A stretch of DNA of 54,600 bases from Mobilitalea sp. (GCA_029974875.1 JARKQP010000167.1:1-54600); one strand, 5' to 3'; positions 25,787 through 35,009 are shown, numbered from the stretch's first letter. Notes: a model not told the origin generated them from the letters alone. Translations and numbers: made by a program.

Positions 25787-25814
25787 AGTAAGAATATCAT
25801 AGGAGGTGGCGGTT

Positions 25815-26933
25815 ATGCGGACACAGGCTAAGATTCTATTTGAAGCTGCTAAGGATAAATATCATCTGACATTCCACTCGGGACAAAAGGGGTTAAGCAA
25901 TACCGTATCCTGGGTTTATCTGGCCGAGGATATTCAAAACATCAGTTTTCTCAAGGGTGGAGAATTTATTATCACGACGGGATTATTTATAGGACATGAT
26001 ATCGGTCTCCTGGAATTTATCAGGGCTTTTGCTATGAAGAATTGCAGCGCAATCCTGATTAATACGGGAAAATATATCAATATGGAGGATATCACCCCGG
26101 AGATCATCGAATTCTGTGAGATCAATAAGCTGCCCCTTTTTACCATGCCCTGGGAGGTGCACCTGGTAGAAATCATGCAGGATTATTGCCGTATACTCCT
26201 TCTGGATAATCAGAGTGAGGATCTTTTGAGTGCGGCGTTCCAGAGTGCCCTCCATCAGCCGGAGGTACCCGGCAATATTCTGAGCACCTTGAACCAGTAT
26301 GGCTTTGCTACAAACGCTGATTACCGCATGATTGTGGTCCGCAACCTCCATGACGCAACGATGGCCACGTCCCCATTAAACAGCTATGGGATAAAATATC
26401 ATATCTTTCTTTATAATAATTTACAGATTCTGATTTACCAGACTGTACAGGAGCAGATGTCCCTGAAAAAAATGATCGACCTGCTTTGTTATTGTGACAG
26501 CATTACCGTAGGTGTCAGCGATATGATTCATTCTCTTATAGCTCTGGGCCAATGCTATAAACGCGCCTGCTTTGCCCTGGCAGCAGCGGAATTCTGGAAA
26601 CGCACGAATGTTATTTTTGATGAGATGGGAATCTTCCAGCTCCTGTTCTGCAATTCAGATACGGATCTGCTCCATATCATCTATAAACGCAGCCTTGGAG
26701 CCCTGGAACAATATGATGCGGAGCATGATACGGACTACCTGAATACGCTTCGTATCTTCCTGTTGTCGGACTGCAATTTAATTGAGACTGCAGCAAGGCT
26801 TTTTACGCACCGGAACACAGTCGTTTACCGTATCCGGAGGATTAAGGATATATTGGGGGGCGAGTTGGATAATTCGGCAGTGAAGTTTGACCTGTTGATG
26901 GCCTTCTATATCAGAGAGTATCTTTTGATCTAG
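25815..26933 (+). CDS. PucR/CdaR family transcriptional regulator
   Basis: A 372-residue regulator. Seen: an N-terminal PucR-like domain (about residues 1-125) containing GLSNTVSWVYLAED and GGEFIITTGLFIGHD; a middle region; and a C-terminal PucR helix-turn-helix (about 315-372) with LSDCNLIETAARLFTHRNTVVYRIRRIKDILG. The start ATG at 25815 has AGGAGG eight bases upstream; a GTG three codons earlier is less likely. Known relatives activate catabolism of purines, GABA (GabR-like roles) or sugar acids in response to substrate. Its place next to the importer-gabT-4hbD run suggests control of that operon; this is inference. Confidence 0.9.
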   Translation: MRTQAKILFEAAKDKYHLTFHSGQKGLSNTVSWVYLAEDIQNISFLKGGEFIITTGLFIGHDIGLLEFIRAFAMKNCSAILINTGKYINMEDITPEIIEFCEINKLPLFTMPWEVHLVEIMQDYCRILLLDNQSEDLLSAAFQSALHQPEVPGNILSTLNQYGFATNADYRMIVVRNLHDATMATSPLNSYGIKYHIFLYNNLQILIYQTVQEQMSLKKMIDLLCYCDSITVGVSDMIHSLIALGQCYKRACFALAAAEFWKRTNVIFDEMGIFQLLFCNSDTDLLHIIYKRSLGALEQYDAEHDTDYLNTLRIFLLSDCNLIETAARLFTHRNTVVYRIRRIKDILGGELDNSAVKFDLLMAFYIREYLLI

Positions 26934-26959
26934 AATGAAATTCCTGTATCCAGGAGGTT

Positions 26960-27844
26960 TCACATAATGCTGGCATATCTCTCCATTTTATCGATTAAAG
27001 CCTGTGCATTGCGGTTTGGTTTGCGGCTTTTATTTGTAGCCAGTACAATGGTACTTATGATTTTTTCTTTTAGCGGAAGGATTGCAACCTTCTCATGGAG
27101 GAAAACGCCTATGTTTCTTTTCATGAGGAGGCTGACTGCTTCATTTTCAGCTACGGCACCCAGAATTGATTCCACCCTCGCTGTCCGGAGGACATTTGGC
27201 GTGAAGCCGCTTGCTATGCATGCGTTGATGCATAGGGAATGGATACTGATGTGTTTATTCATCAGGATAAAATGCTCCTGCCCTAATTCCCTTAAGGAGA
27301 CCTCTGGCCGGGAAGCCAGGGGATGGGTCAGGGAGGTGATGAGTACCAGTTCATCGGTTGCCAGGGGATAGGTCTTGTAATTGTCCTTTGTGAGGCAGTC
27401 CTTGCGGAGGATTGCCAGATCACAGGTGCCATGGTCCAGCTCCTGGAGGATATCCATATCCTCCATTTCGTCAATGATTAATTCAATTCCATGATTTTCA
27501 GAAGAAAATTCCTTTAATATACCCGTAAGATTATATTGTGCTAAAACTGGCAGGGTAGCCAGGCGGATGGTGCCATGCAGGGTGGAAGAGACATTCTTCA
27601 GCTCCAGCATGGTTTTCTTATATTCATCCAATATTTTTATGGCGCCCTGATATAGTACCTGCCCTTCCTCTGTTAAGGCACAGGAACGCTTGGATCGGTC
27701 AAAGAGCTTAACTCCCAGCTCCTCCTCCAGACGCTGGAGGCTTTTGGACAGGGAGGACTGGGAAAGGCTGACGGCCTCTCCGGCTTCTAAAAAGTTCTTA
27801 TTTTCTACTGCAACTACGAAATAAGTTAACTGGTTCATTGTCAT
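26960..27844 (-). CDS. LysR family transcriptional regulator
   Basis: A 294-residue LysR regulator. Seen: N-terminal winged helix (MNQLTYFVVAVENKNFLEAGEAVSLSQSSLSKSLQRLEEELGV in outline, residues 3-45) and a two-lobed effector domain from about residue 90. The start ATG at 27844 has GGAGG nine bases upstream. It is divergent from the UbiD operon and a perfect inverted repeat lies between them, the classic arrangement for a LysR activator and its target. The likely effector is the aromatic acid substrate of the decarboxylase (inference). The converging PucR gene ends 26 bases away. Confidence 0.93.
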   Translation of the reverse strand: MTMNQLTYFVVAVENKNFLEAGEAVSLSQSSLSKSLQRLEEELGVKLFDRSKRSCALTEEGQVLYQGAIKILDEYKKTMLELKNVSSTLHGTIRLATLPVLAQYNLTGILKEFSSENHGIELIIDEMEDMDILQELDHGTCDLAILRKDCLTKDNYKTYPLATDELVLITSLTHPLASRPEVSLRELGQEHFILMNKHISIHSLCINACIASGFTPNVLRTARVESILGAVAENEAVSLLMKRNIGVFLHEKVAILPLKEKIISTIVLATNKSRKPNRNAQALIDKMERYASIM

Positions 27845-27998
27845 ATAAGAATCCTCCATGAACTGATGTAAAGGAACAAAGCATGTTCCCTTCGGTAAGA
27901 TGCATCGCACAAAATATACCATATAAGATACACCATATAAGACACGCTGCGCAAGATACCGCGTTTTTTAGCAAGAGTTAAAAAATTTCGATAAATTG

Positions 27999-28015
27999 TA
28001 TTCCATTCTGGAATA
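27999..28015. promoter_or_regulatory. Candidate LysR binding site
   Basis: TATTCCA-TTC-TGGAATA is a perfect 7-bp inverted repeat with the T-N11-A core typical of LysR boxes. It lies 155 bases before the LysR start and 105 before the UbiD start. Confidence 0.6.
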
Positions 28016-28120
28016 TATCATAACATAATCAGAATTGATTGTATAGACGGGAAAGCTTATAGTTGTTTCCATGAATGACAGTATTTGAAAACAGCGATTC
28101 ACAGGAAGGCAGGAAGAAAA

Positions 28121-29599
28121 ATGGGAATTAAAATATATGATTTACGTTCTGCGCTCCAGGTATTGGGAGGCATGGAAGGACAATTAATTGAGACGGAGCG
28201 GGAGGTTGATCCGATGGCGGAGCTGGCGGGGGTATACCGCCACATTGGGGCAGGCGGAACAGTAATGCGTCCCACAAAAGAAGGACCGGCCATGATATTT
28301 CGTAAGGTAAAGGGCTTCCCGGATGCCAAAGTAGTAATCGGTGTATTGGCAAGCCGGAAGCGGGTAGCATGCCTGCTGGATGCGAAAGAGGAGGAACTGG
28401 GGCAGCTGTTGCGAAATGCGGTAAATTTCCCGGTTGCTCCCATAGTGCTTGACCAAAAGGAAGTGCCCTGCCAGCAAGTGGTACATTTAGCTTCGGATCC
28501 CGGCTTTGACCTGCGCAAATTAGTGCCCGCGCCAACGAACACCCCTCAGGATGCAGGCCCGTATATTACCCTTGGAATGTGCTATGCAACCCATCCCGAT
28601 TCCAAGGTATCCGATGTCACCATTCACCGTCTGTGTGTACAGGGGAGAGATGAGCTTAGCATTTTCTTCACCCCGGGAGCCAGGCACATCGGTGCAATGG
28701 CAAAAAGAGCGGAAGAATTGGGGATCAATCTGCCAATTTCCATCAGTATCGGTGTGGATCCGGCAATCGAGATTGCCTCCTGTTTTGAGCCGCCCACAAC
28801 TCCCCTTGGGTTTAACGAGCTTTCAATTGCGGGAGCCTTAAGGCAAAGGGCGGTTGAACTTGCACCCTGTATCACAATAGCAGAGAACGCAATTGCAAAT
28901 GCAGAATACGTGATTGAAGGGGAGATCATACCGGGGGTACGTGTACGTGAAGACCAGAATTCAAATTCCGGCTATGCGATGCCGGAATTCCCAGGCTACA
29001 CAGGAGAAGCCTCCAACCAGTGCTCCTTAATCAAGGTGAAAGCGGTAACCCATCGGACCGATCCGATTATGCAGACCTGTATCGGCCCCAGCGAGGAGCA
29101 TGTCAGCATGGCGGGAATTCCAACGGAGGCCAGCATTCTGGATATGGTGGAACGGGCTATGCCGGGGAGATTACAAAATGTCTATGCCCATAGTGCCGGT
29201 GGCGGCAAGTATATGGCGGTATTGCAGTTTAGGAAGCTGGATGCAAGCGATGAAGGAAGGCAGAGGCAGGCGGCACTGCTGGCTTTCTCAGCCTTTTCAG
29301 AGCTGAAAAATATCATATTGGTGGACGAGGATGTGGATCCCTTTGACTCAAATGATGTGCTTTGGGCGATGAATACACGTTTTCAGGGGGATATGGATAC
29401 GGTTTTTATTCCCGGTGTGCGGTGCCATCCGCTGGATCCTTCCCAATCCCCGGAATATAACCCGGGCATAGCTGTAAAGGGCATCAGCTGTAAGACCATC
29501 TTCGACTGTACGGTGCCCTATCATTTAAAGGATAAATTCAGGCGGGCGCTGTTTATGGATGTGGATCCAAGACCCTTTGCGCCGGAGCTGTTTAGATAA
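28121..29599 (+). CDS. UbiD family decarboxylase
   Basis: A 492-residue prenylated-FMN-dependent decarboxylase. The start ATG at 28121 has AGGAAG five bases upstream; a longer reading from TTG at 28085 is not supported. Seen: RKVKGFPDAKVVIGVLASRKR near residue 60, the FTPGARHIGAMAKRAEELG region, EPPTTPLGFNELSIAGAL, EGEIIPGVRVREDQ, CIGPSEEHVSMAG and the C-terminal DPSQSPEYNPGIAVKG. These are the family's cofactor and active-site segments. With UbiX and the LpdD-like protein behind it, it resembles the hydroxyarylic acid decarboxylases acting on 4-hydroxybenzoate, vanillate, gallate or protocatechuate. The exact acid is not predictable. Cytoplasmic. Confidence 0.93.
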   Translation: MGIKIYDLRSALQVLGGMEGQLIETEREVDPMAELAGVYRHIGAGGTVMRPTKEGPAMIFRKVKGFPDAKVVIGVLASRKRVACLLDAKEEELGQLLRNAVNFPVAPIVLDQKEVPCQQVVHLASDPGFDLRKLVPAPTNTPQDAGPYITLGMCYATHPDSKVSDVTIHRLCVQGRDELSIFFTPGARHIGAMAKRAEELGINLPISISIGVDPAIEIASCFEPPTTPLGFNELSIAGALRQRAVELAPCITIAENAIANAEYVIEGEIIPGVRVREDQNSNSGYAMPEFPGYTGEASNQCSLIKVKAVTHRTDPIMQTCIGPSEEHVSMAGIPTEASILDMVERAMPGRLQNVYAHSAGGGKYMAVLQFRKLDASDEGRQRQAALLAFSAFSELKNIILVDEDVDPFDSNDVLWAMNTRFQGDMDTVFIPGVRCHPLDPSQSPEYNPGIAVKGISCKTIFDCTVPYHLKDKFRRALFMDVDPRPFAPELFR

Positions 29600-29737
29600 C
29601 ACTAGGCAATAAGTATTGGAAAGAATCTATTATCGTATAAGGGCTGGCCGTCAGACCGCCGGAATAGGAAGAGGCAGCTTTGAAGGGTAAACATATTGTC
29701 AGGGTTTTAGAGAGTAAGTAAGAGTATGGAGGGTGAA

Positions 29738-30298
29738 ATGAAACGGATCATTGTCGGAATCAGCGGGGCGAGTGGGGCACCGATTGCACTTGAATTATTA
29801 AAGCAGCTCCAGAAAATAAGGGAAGCAGAGGTTCATCTGGTTTATAGCAAAGGAGCGGAGATGACCCTGCTTCAGGAGACGGATTGTTCCTTGGCACAGC
29901 TTCATAGCCTGGCAGATTTGGTTTATGACAATTCGAATATCGGTGCGGCAATTGCAAGCGGCTCCTACCGGACAGGGGCCATGGTTATTGTGCCCTGCAG
30001 TATGAAGACGGTAGCCGGCATTGCCTCCGGTTATAGTGATAACCTGCTGCTCCGGGCGGCGGATGTTATCCTGAAGGAACGGAGGAAGCTGGTTCTGGTG
30101 ACCAGGGAGTGCCCCTTAAGTAGCATACACCTGCGCAATATGCTGGAGCTGTCCAATATGGGAGCCGTCATTCTCCCTCCGGTATTAAGCTACTACAATC
30201 ACCCGGAGACGATCCAGGAGGCGACAAATCACATCGTAGGTAAAATCCTGGATCAGCTGGGCTATGATATGGAAGGGTATAAAAGGTGGATGGGATGA
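29738..30298 (+). CDS. UbiX-type flavin prenyltransferase
   Basis: A 186-residue flavoprotein that makes prenylated FMN for UbiD enzymes. Seen: the N-terminal GISGASGAPIALELL flavin loop, VPCSMKTVAGIASGYSDNLLLRAADV, ERRKLVLVTRECPLSSIHLRNML and PPVLSYYNHPETI, all family signatures. The start at 29738 is chosen because GGAGGG lies in the first codons of the longer reading from 29726. It ends inside the start of the next gene (ATGA overlap), so both are coupled. Confidence 0.95.
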   Translation: MKRIIVGISGASGAPIALELLKQLQKIREAEVHLVYSKGAEMTLLQETDCSLAQLHSLADLVYDNSNIGAAIASGSYRTGAMVIVPCSMKTVAGIASGYSDNLLLRAADVILKERRKLVLVTRECPLSSIHLRNMLELSNMGAVILPPVLSYYNHPETIQEATNHIVGKILDQLGYDMEGYKRWMG

Positions 30299-30672
30299 TG
30301 GAACAGGGACAGATAAGGCTTTGGCAGGAATGCCTGGGAAAAACCATTACGGTGATGCTTAATTTCGTTGGCAGGGACTTAAATGTGGTAATTGCAGGAG
30401 GAGATAAAGAGCATATCGGAAGTGTGAGTATTGCGGTTCCAAGGGAAAGCCTTACAGGGGATGGAAAAAGTGCTACGGTATCCACCTTTGTCTATACAGG
30501 GCATAAGGATGATGTGGTTGGAAATGAATTTGCAAAGTGCCTATGTACCAGGCTGCAATGCAGGGTAGTAGTCTGTTGTGGGATACATTATGATGGGGCA
30601 GAAAAAGATGAGTTGCAGGAAGTGGTTCGAGTCAGCAAAATATTACTGGAACAGGTTCTTGGAGATTTATAA
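30295..30672 (+). CDS. LpdD-like prenylated flavin chaperone
   Basis: A 125-residue small protein. Seen: DLNVVIAGGDKEHIGSVSIAVP and a later GHKDDVVGNEFAKCL followed by VVVCCGIHYDGAEKDE, which match my recollection of the LpdD-like family found beside UbiD decarboxylases, for example in gallate decarboxylase operons. Known proposal: it helps load or mature the prenylated FMN cofactor. It overlaps ubiX by four bases; AAGGTGG stands before ATG at 30295, and a second ATG directly follows. No terminator was seen after its stop. Confidence 0.75.
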   Translation: MMEQGQIRLWQECLGKTITVMLNFVGRDLNVVIAGGDKEHIGSVSIAVPRESLTGDGKSATVSTFVYTGHKDDVVGNEFAKCLCTRLQCRVVVCCGIHYDGAEKDELQEVVRVSKILLEQVLGDL

Positions 30673-31094
30673 GGATTTTCATTAATGCATCCATTAACTC
30701 CTTGAAATACCGTATACCACATACCCTACCCCTTCACATCCATAAGGCTCTCTTTTTTCATAACAGTAAAGCTTGTACTTTCTGGAAATTTCTATGAATC
30801 TCCTTTTTCCTTTAAAACTGCTTTTAATATAAAAATTTATAAGGCACATGTTCTGATAAGTTAAAATATAATTCTATTATACGGTATATGTTACAAGAAT
30901 TGAGTAATGCTTTGAAATTAATGCATAATTATATAATTAGTTTTTGAATAAGTGCAATAAATAAATTGATTATTAACTAATAAAGCAAATAAAAAATAGT
31001 TGTTGGGACGGATACCTAGAAGTTGATTAATTGGTGATATTATATATTTTTTGGGATTAATAAAACATTATTTATTATTATTACACAAAGAATA

Positions 31095-31123
31095 TAGACA
31101 TTTCTTAAAGGGTGTGCTATTAT
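31095..31123 (+). promoter_or_regulatory. Candidate promoter before the truncated dehydrogenase
   Basis: TAGACA and TATTAT are 17 bases apart, 87 bases upstream of ATG 31210. The surrounding stretch 30673-31209 is very AT-rich and I see no gene, RNA structure or repeat in it. Confidence 0.4.
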
Positions 31124-31209
31124 CAATATATATAATTATGTTACTACATAACTACTTAGTAATGGCACTATATAAAGATTAAATATATTATGACTGGGAG
31201 GGGATAGGA

Positions 31210-31380
31210 ATGGAGGCTTTAGTTGTAGACCGGGATAAGGTATGGAATATTGTTGAGATACCTAAACCGCATTTTAATGAAAGACAAGCATTGGTAAAGC
31301 TGATGGCAAATGACATGTGTGGATCTGATTTGAAACTGATCCATCAGGAATTTAAGTATATCATATCGGCTGTTCCTTAA
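31210..31380 (+). pseudogene. Truncated zinc-type alcohol dehydrogenase (N-terminal fragment)
   Basis: A 56-codon ORF after GGGAGGGG reads MEALVVDRDKVWNIVEIP, then a run ending NDMCGSDLKLIHQEF, which is the start of a medium-chain zinc dehydrogenase (threonine/sorbitol dehydrogenase type) including the first catalytic Cys region CGSD. The reading then diverges and stops at TAA 31378-31380. A full enzyme would have about 340 residues, so more than 80 percent is missing. Next comes the chemoreceptor gene. The start region and binding site are intact, so a short useless peptide may still be made. Confidence 0.8.
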
Positions 31381-31467
31381 AAGACATAGGATGAGAGCTT
31401 TCGATAAATCTTAGAATACGGATGGGAGGTAGTTTCTATCAAGGTTTTTAATTCACTAAAGCTTAAG

Positions 31468-33441
31468 TTGGTTCTAATTATATTATCCATTGCATTGATC
31501 CCGCTGCTGGCTCTATCTTTGTATCAGGTAAATAGACTTAAATCGGTGTTGTCTGATAAAATATCATCAGATGAAATAACAATGGCCAGCAGTAGCGTTA
31601 GTTCAATGAATGCATGGATTGACAGCAAGGTTTCCGAGCTTTCAGAATTTGCGGCGAAACATCCGGAGATGGCAAATGCGGATAATAAAAAAATTATCGA
31701 TAAATTAAAATCAATCAATGAGATAGATATAGAAATTAGTGGTAATACAGTGACGGATAAGGATGGAAACTTTATTAATGATGGAAAAATAACGGGTAAT
31801 TTATCGGATGAGGCATACTTTCAACAAGTAAAAAACACGGGAGAAACAGTAGTAAGCGACATTATCGAGAGTAAAAACTACGAAGGAAAAATCATTGTGG
31901 TTGCCCACCCGCTTCTGGATGCTGCGAATAATTTTAAAGGAATCATTACAAGTACAATCAGTATGAGCACGGTGGAAAAATCAATCGTTACCATTCAAAA
32001 TTCACAAGCCGGATATGACAGCTACTTATTATCGGGTTCAGGAGTAGTGATCTATCATCCGGATTCCGGTCTGTTAGGAAAGGATTATACGGAAGCCATG
32101 AAAAGTCAGTCAAAACTTGATGCCTATAAAAATGAAATCATGGTTAATGAGAGCGGAATGATAGAATATACGGATGATGACGGAGCTGTTAAGATCGCAG
32201 CATATGATACGATGGATAGAACGGGGTGGAAGCTAATTGTAGTAGCGCCTTTGGAGGAGCTTTACGCTGATTTAAATAAAACAGTGCTGATCTCAATGTT
32301 GCTTATTCTAGCGGCGGCAGTGCTGATATTAGTTGTTTCCGTTTTCATGTCCAAAATCATTACAGTTCCGATTGCAGAAGCGGTAAATAATTTGGAAATG
32401 ATGGCGAATGCAGATTTTACCCAGAAGGTGCCGGAGAAGTTCCTGAAACGGAAGGATGAGATAGGGATTCTGGCAAAATCAATGAATATCATGGGGCAAT
32501 CTGTTATCTCTGTCATACATAGTGTTATTGATGGGGCAAATACAGTAAATAATAATATTGCAAGTTCCTCAAAAGAATTAGACGGATTGTCGGCGCAAGT
32601 ACTGGAGGTCTCTTCAACAACAGAAGAAATAGCTGCAGAAATGGAAGAAGCAGTAGCATCGATAGAGGAAATGAATACTGTCTCTGCCGAAATTGAAAAT
32701 GCAATAAGTAACATTGCTGAAAAGGCGCAAAATGGAGCCTTAATAGCAGGAGAAATCAGTAAGCGCGCACAGGATTTAAAGAAGAACGCGGTTATATCCC
32801 AAAAAAAAGCCTATGAAATTCGTGACAGCATTGATTTGGATATGCGAAAGGCGATTGAGCAGTCAAAGGCTGTGGAACAGATTGATGTGCTTACAGAAGC
32901 AATACTTACTATAACCGCCCAGACGAACCTGCTGGCTTTAAATGCTTCAATTGAAGCTGCAAGGGCTGGTGAAGCGGGCAAGGGCTTTGCAGTAGTGGCG
33001 GAGGAAATCAAAAAATTAGCAGAGGATTCTAAGAAAACAATTAATAAAATCCAGAATGTCGTAAAGCTTGTTGTTGCTTCCGTTGAAAACCTTTCGTTTA
33101 ATTCGGGAAAGGCTTTAAAGTTTATTGATACAACTGTAATTGGTGATTATAAAGCGATGGTTGACATTGGGGAAAAATATTATAGGGATTCGGAATCAGT
33201 TCAAGATATGGTAACAGATTTTAGCGCTACCGCCGAAGAGTTACTTGCTTCTATGCAAAATATGGTTAAGGAAATCGGAGAAATAACCAGATCAAATAGT
33301 GAAAATGCTCAAGGAACCCAAAATATTGCCAATAGAGCATCCGATGCTATGGAGGAAGCTGCAAAAGTAAGGAGCTTAATGGAGTTAACGGTAGAAAGCT
33401 CGGATAAGCTTATAAAAACGGTAGAAATATTTAAAATATAA
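31468..33441 (+). CDS. Methyl-accepting chemotaxis protein, dCache type
   Basis: A chemoreceptor of at least 657 residues. Seen: N-terminal membrane helix; an extracellular double-Cache domain (about residues 25-265, with [31 protein letters not shown] and [16 protein letters not shown]); second membrane helix (about 270-292); HAMP; and a signalling domain with [20 protein letters not shown]. The start is uncertain. TTG 31468 is the first usual start codon but lies inside the first helix signal and has no binding site. A perfect GGGAGGT at 31424-31430 points to codon ATC at 31438, in frame, giving [10 protein letters not shown] before the helix, a normal receptor N-terminus. So either ATC is used or an ATG has mutated. 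Ligand unknown; no che genes nearby. Confidence 0.92.
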   Translation: MVLIILSIALIPLLALSLYQVNRLKSVLSDKISSDEITMASSSVSSMNAWIDSKVSELSEFAAKHPEMANADNKKIIDKLKSINEIDIEISGNTVTDKDGNFINDGKITGNLSDEAYFQQVKNTGETVVSDIIESKNYEGKIIVVAHPLLDAANNFKGIITSTISMSTVEKSIVTIQNSQAGYDSYLLSGSGVVIYHPDSGLLGKDYTEAMKSQSKLDAYKNEIMVNESGMIEYTDDDGAVKIAAYDTMDRTGWKLIVVAPLEELYADLNKTVLISMLLILAAAVLILVVSVFMSKIITVPIAEAVNNLEMMANADFTQKVPEKFLKRKDEIGILAKSMNIMGQSVISVIHSVIDGANTVNNNIASSSKELDGLSAQVLEVSSTTEEIAAEMEEAVASIEEMNTVSAEIENAISNIAEKAQNGALIAGEISKRAQDLKKNAVISQKKAYEIRDSIDLDMRKAIEQSKAVEQIDVLTEAILTITAQTNLLALNASIEAARAGEAGKGFAVVAEEIKKLAEDSKKTINKIQNVVKLVVASVENLSFNSGKALKFIDTTVIGDYKAMVDIGEKYYRDSESVQDMVTDFSATAEELLASMQNMVKEIGEITRSNSENAQGTQNIANRASDAMEEAAKVRSLMELTVESSDKLIKTVEIFKI

Positions 33442-33546
33442 AAATGAGAAACAGTCTCTGCCGGCTAGTCTTTTTAATATCTCGTCTCTTTAATATGTAA
33501 AAAGAAAGCTGGTAGACGTGTCGTGTCAATGTATCATTCTAGATGG

Positions 33547-33592
33547 AAAAAATCCATAGAACCCTAAAAGAAAAGGGATTCTGTGGATTTTT
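33547..33592. terminator. Bidirectional terminator, second copy of the dispersed repeat
   Basis: An inverted repeat around ATCCATAGAACC and GGATTCTGTGGAT with A- and T-runs at its ends. It lies between the convergent chemoreceptor and monooxygenase genes. Nearly identical in arms and loop to 19366-19411. Confidence 0.8.
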
Positions 33593-33658
33593 GTCTTGTG
33601 CTTCCATCTGTACAAAAAAGAGGACTAGGAGTCAGTCTGTTTTGCAGCAACTCCTGCT

Positions 33659-33946
33659 TTATATCACCACCTCATGTACAGCAATCTCCGTATCGCCAAC
33701 GGATAATGCCTGCAGCTTTGGAAGGATTGTCTTAAAATGGCTGGTTTTCATATGGGCGTCCAGGCTTTCCTGGGTTTCCCACTTCTCAACAAAAGCGAAT
33801 AAACTCCTGTTATCGATACCACGGACCAGCTCATAGCTGATGTTCCCCGGTTCCTTCCGGGTTTCCTCGATTAATGGCTTTGCACATTCAAGAAATTGGT
33901 CAACATTTTTTTCTACCACAATACATTTTGCGTATACGGCTAACAT
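33659..33946 (-). CDS. Antibiotic biosynthesis monooxygenase (ABM) fold protein
   Basis: A 95-residue YgiN-type protein, a ferredoxin-like dimer fold. Seen: VYAKCIVVEKNVDQFLECAKPLIEETRKEPGNISYELVRG in outline, FVEKWETQESLDAHMKTSHF with the conserved W-x(8)-H-x(4)-H pattern, and the end strand IAVHEVV. Relatives include quinol monooxygenases and heme-degrading enzymes, but the substrate cannot be told. AAAGGAGG stands seven bases before the ATG. It follows the DMT pair in the same direction after a 70-base gap. Confidence 0.9.
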   Translation of the reverse strand: MLAVYAKCIVVEKNVDQFLECAKPLIEETRKEPGNISYELVRGIDNRSLFAFVEKWETQESLDAHMKTSHFKTILPKLQALSVGDTEIAVHEVVI

Positions 33947-34015
33947 AGGGATCCTCCTTTAGGATGGTATTTTTGTATATTGTAATGGATGGAGGTGGAA
34001 GATTCAAGCTTTTAT

Positions 34016-34444
34016 TCATGATTTCTTATCGGATAATATAACGATCAGCCCGAAGGTTACGAGAGCCACCCCCATAAGCCTTGCAAAGGAAAAGCTTCCG
34101 GTGAGAAAGGCATCCAGGATCAGGGCAGCGATCATTTGGCCAACAAATAAGAGCAGGGTCATATTAATGGCCGGAATTTTTGCAACCCCTACATTGAGGA
34201 GGAAAACAACGGCGACGCCCAAGATTCCCCCTAACAACATCCAGCCCTTTATCCCAGGCAGCTGGCCATAAAAACGGAAGGTATTTGTAAAAAGCATTAA
34301 CAGGCAGGAGGTAAGGAGCCCAAAGACGAAATTATAGACAGTGCTCTTTAAGGTTCCCGTTTCTGCGGAGAGCTTTGCATTAACCGTCCTGGACACAACT
34401 TTTGTCACACCTGTCAGGAAGGCAAAAAGAATGGCCAAATACAT
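34016..34444 (-). CDS. Small DMT-type transporter subunit (YdcZ/DUF606 family)
   Basis: A 142-residue membrane protein with about five helices, half the size of a usual drug/metabolite transporter. Seen: the opening AILFAFLTGVTKVVSRTVNAKLS and the late NMTLLLFVGQMIAALILD, typical of DUF606. It lies 13 bases downstream of a homologous gene, so the two likely make an antiparallel heterodimer in the membrane. GGGGG precedes ATG. Substrate unknown. Confidence 0.9.
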   Translation of the reverse strand: MYLAILFAFLTGVTKVVSRTVNAKLSAETGTLKSTVYNFVFGLLTSCLLMLFTNTFRFYGQLPGIKGWMLLGGILGVAVVFLLNVGVAKIPAINMTLLLFVGQMIAALILDAFLTGSFSFARLMGVALVTFGLIVILSDKKS

Positions 34445-34457
34445 GGATATCCCCCTT

Positions 34458-34880
34458 TCAAAAAATGATCATTACAGAAATACCTGCAATAATCCATAGC
34501 AGTCCAACGATCTTTGGCCTGTTAATCCTCCGGATTACGGAACCGAACAGACCGTATTGGTCAATGGACAATGAGGTTACACTTTCTCCCAGCAGGCTAA
34601 GGGCGAGGATAGCTGAAATGCTGATATTACCAAAGGCCAGATTAGTGAACAGCGTTGTGCCCACGCCGACTACTCCCCCCAGATAGAGAGGAAAAGGGAT
34701 TTTTGCCAGTGATTTTCTCTTCTCACGCTTAATAATTAAAAGCACAAGACTGAGAAGTAAGCCAACAATATGGATGATGACCGTAGCAGGATAGCTCCCG
34801 ACAACTGACGAAAGTTCTCCGTTTAATACGACCATGGCTGCAATTAAGGTACCAATAAAAATAGATAGAGAATTATACAT
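34458..34880 (-). CDS. Small DMT-type transporter subunit (YdcZ/DUF606 family), partner
   Basis: A 140-residue homologue of the next gene. Seen: IGTLIAAMVVLNGELSSVVGSYPATVIIHIVGL, the standard DUF606 opening, then about four more helices. First gene of the pair; its promoter lies in 34881-35009, shared with the divergent Crp/Fnr gene and its palindrome. GGAGGG precedes ATG. Confidence 0.9.
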   Translation of the reverse strand: MYNSLSIFIGTLIAAMVVLNGELSSVVGSYPATVIIHIVGLLLSLVLLIIKREKRKSLAKIPFPLYLGGVVGVGTTLFTNLAFGNISISAILALSLLGESVTSLSIDQYGLFGSVIRRINRPKIVGLLWIIAGISVMIIF

Positions 34881-34961
34881 GGTAGTCCCTCCCGGATTTG
34901 ATTTGTTTTGTATTCATCATTAGTCCGTAGCCTAATTCTATAGAATGCCGTTGAAAATAAA

Positions 34962-34977
34962 TATGACATATGTCATA
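34962..34977. promoter_or_regulatory. Perfect 16-bp palindrome, candidate Crp/Fnr operator
   Basis: TATGACATATGTCATA is fully palindromic and stands 33 bases before the Crp/Fnr start, between the divergent DMT genes and the regulator. Its TGACA/TGTCA half-sites fit Crp/Fnr-family binding. It likely serves autoregulation and control of the DMT genes. Confidence 0.7.
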
Positions 34978-35009
34978 ATTATTTTAATATTTTAAGGAGG
35001 GGGATTGTA

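Noticed and set aside
30673..31209. Origin or RNA gene in the AT-rich gap
   Set aside because: No DnaA-box cluster, repeats or stable stem was seen; only a promoter-like pair near 31095.
31378..31407. Sigma-28 type promoter (TAAA and TTCGATAA) before the second chemoreceptor
   Set aside because: The spacing of 18 bases is too long and the -10 box matches only six of eight positions.
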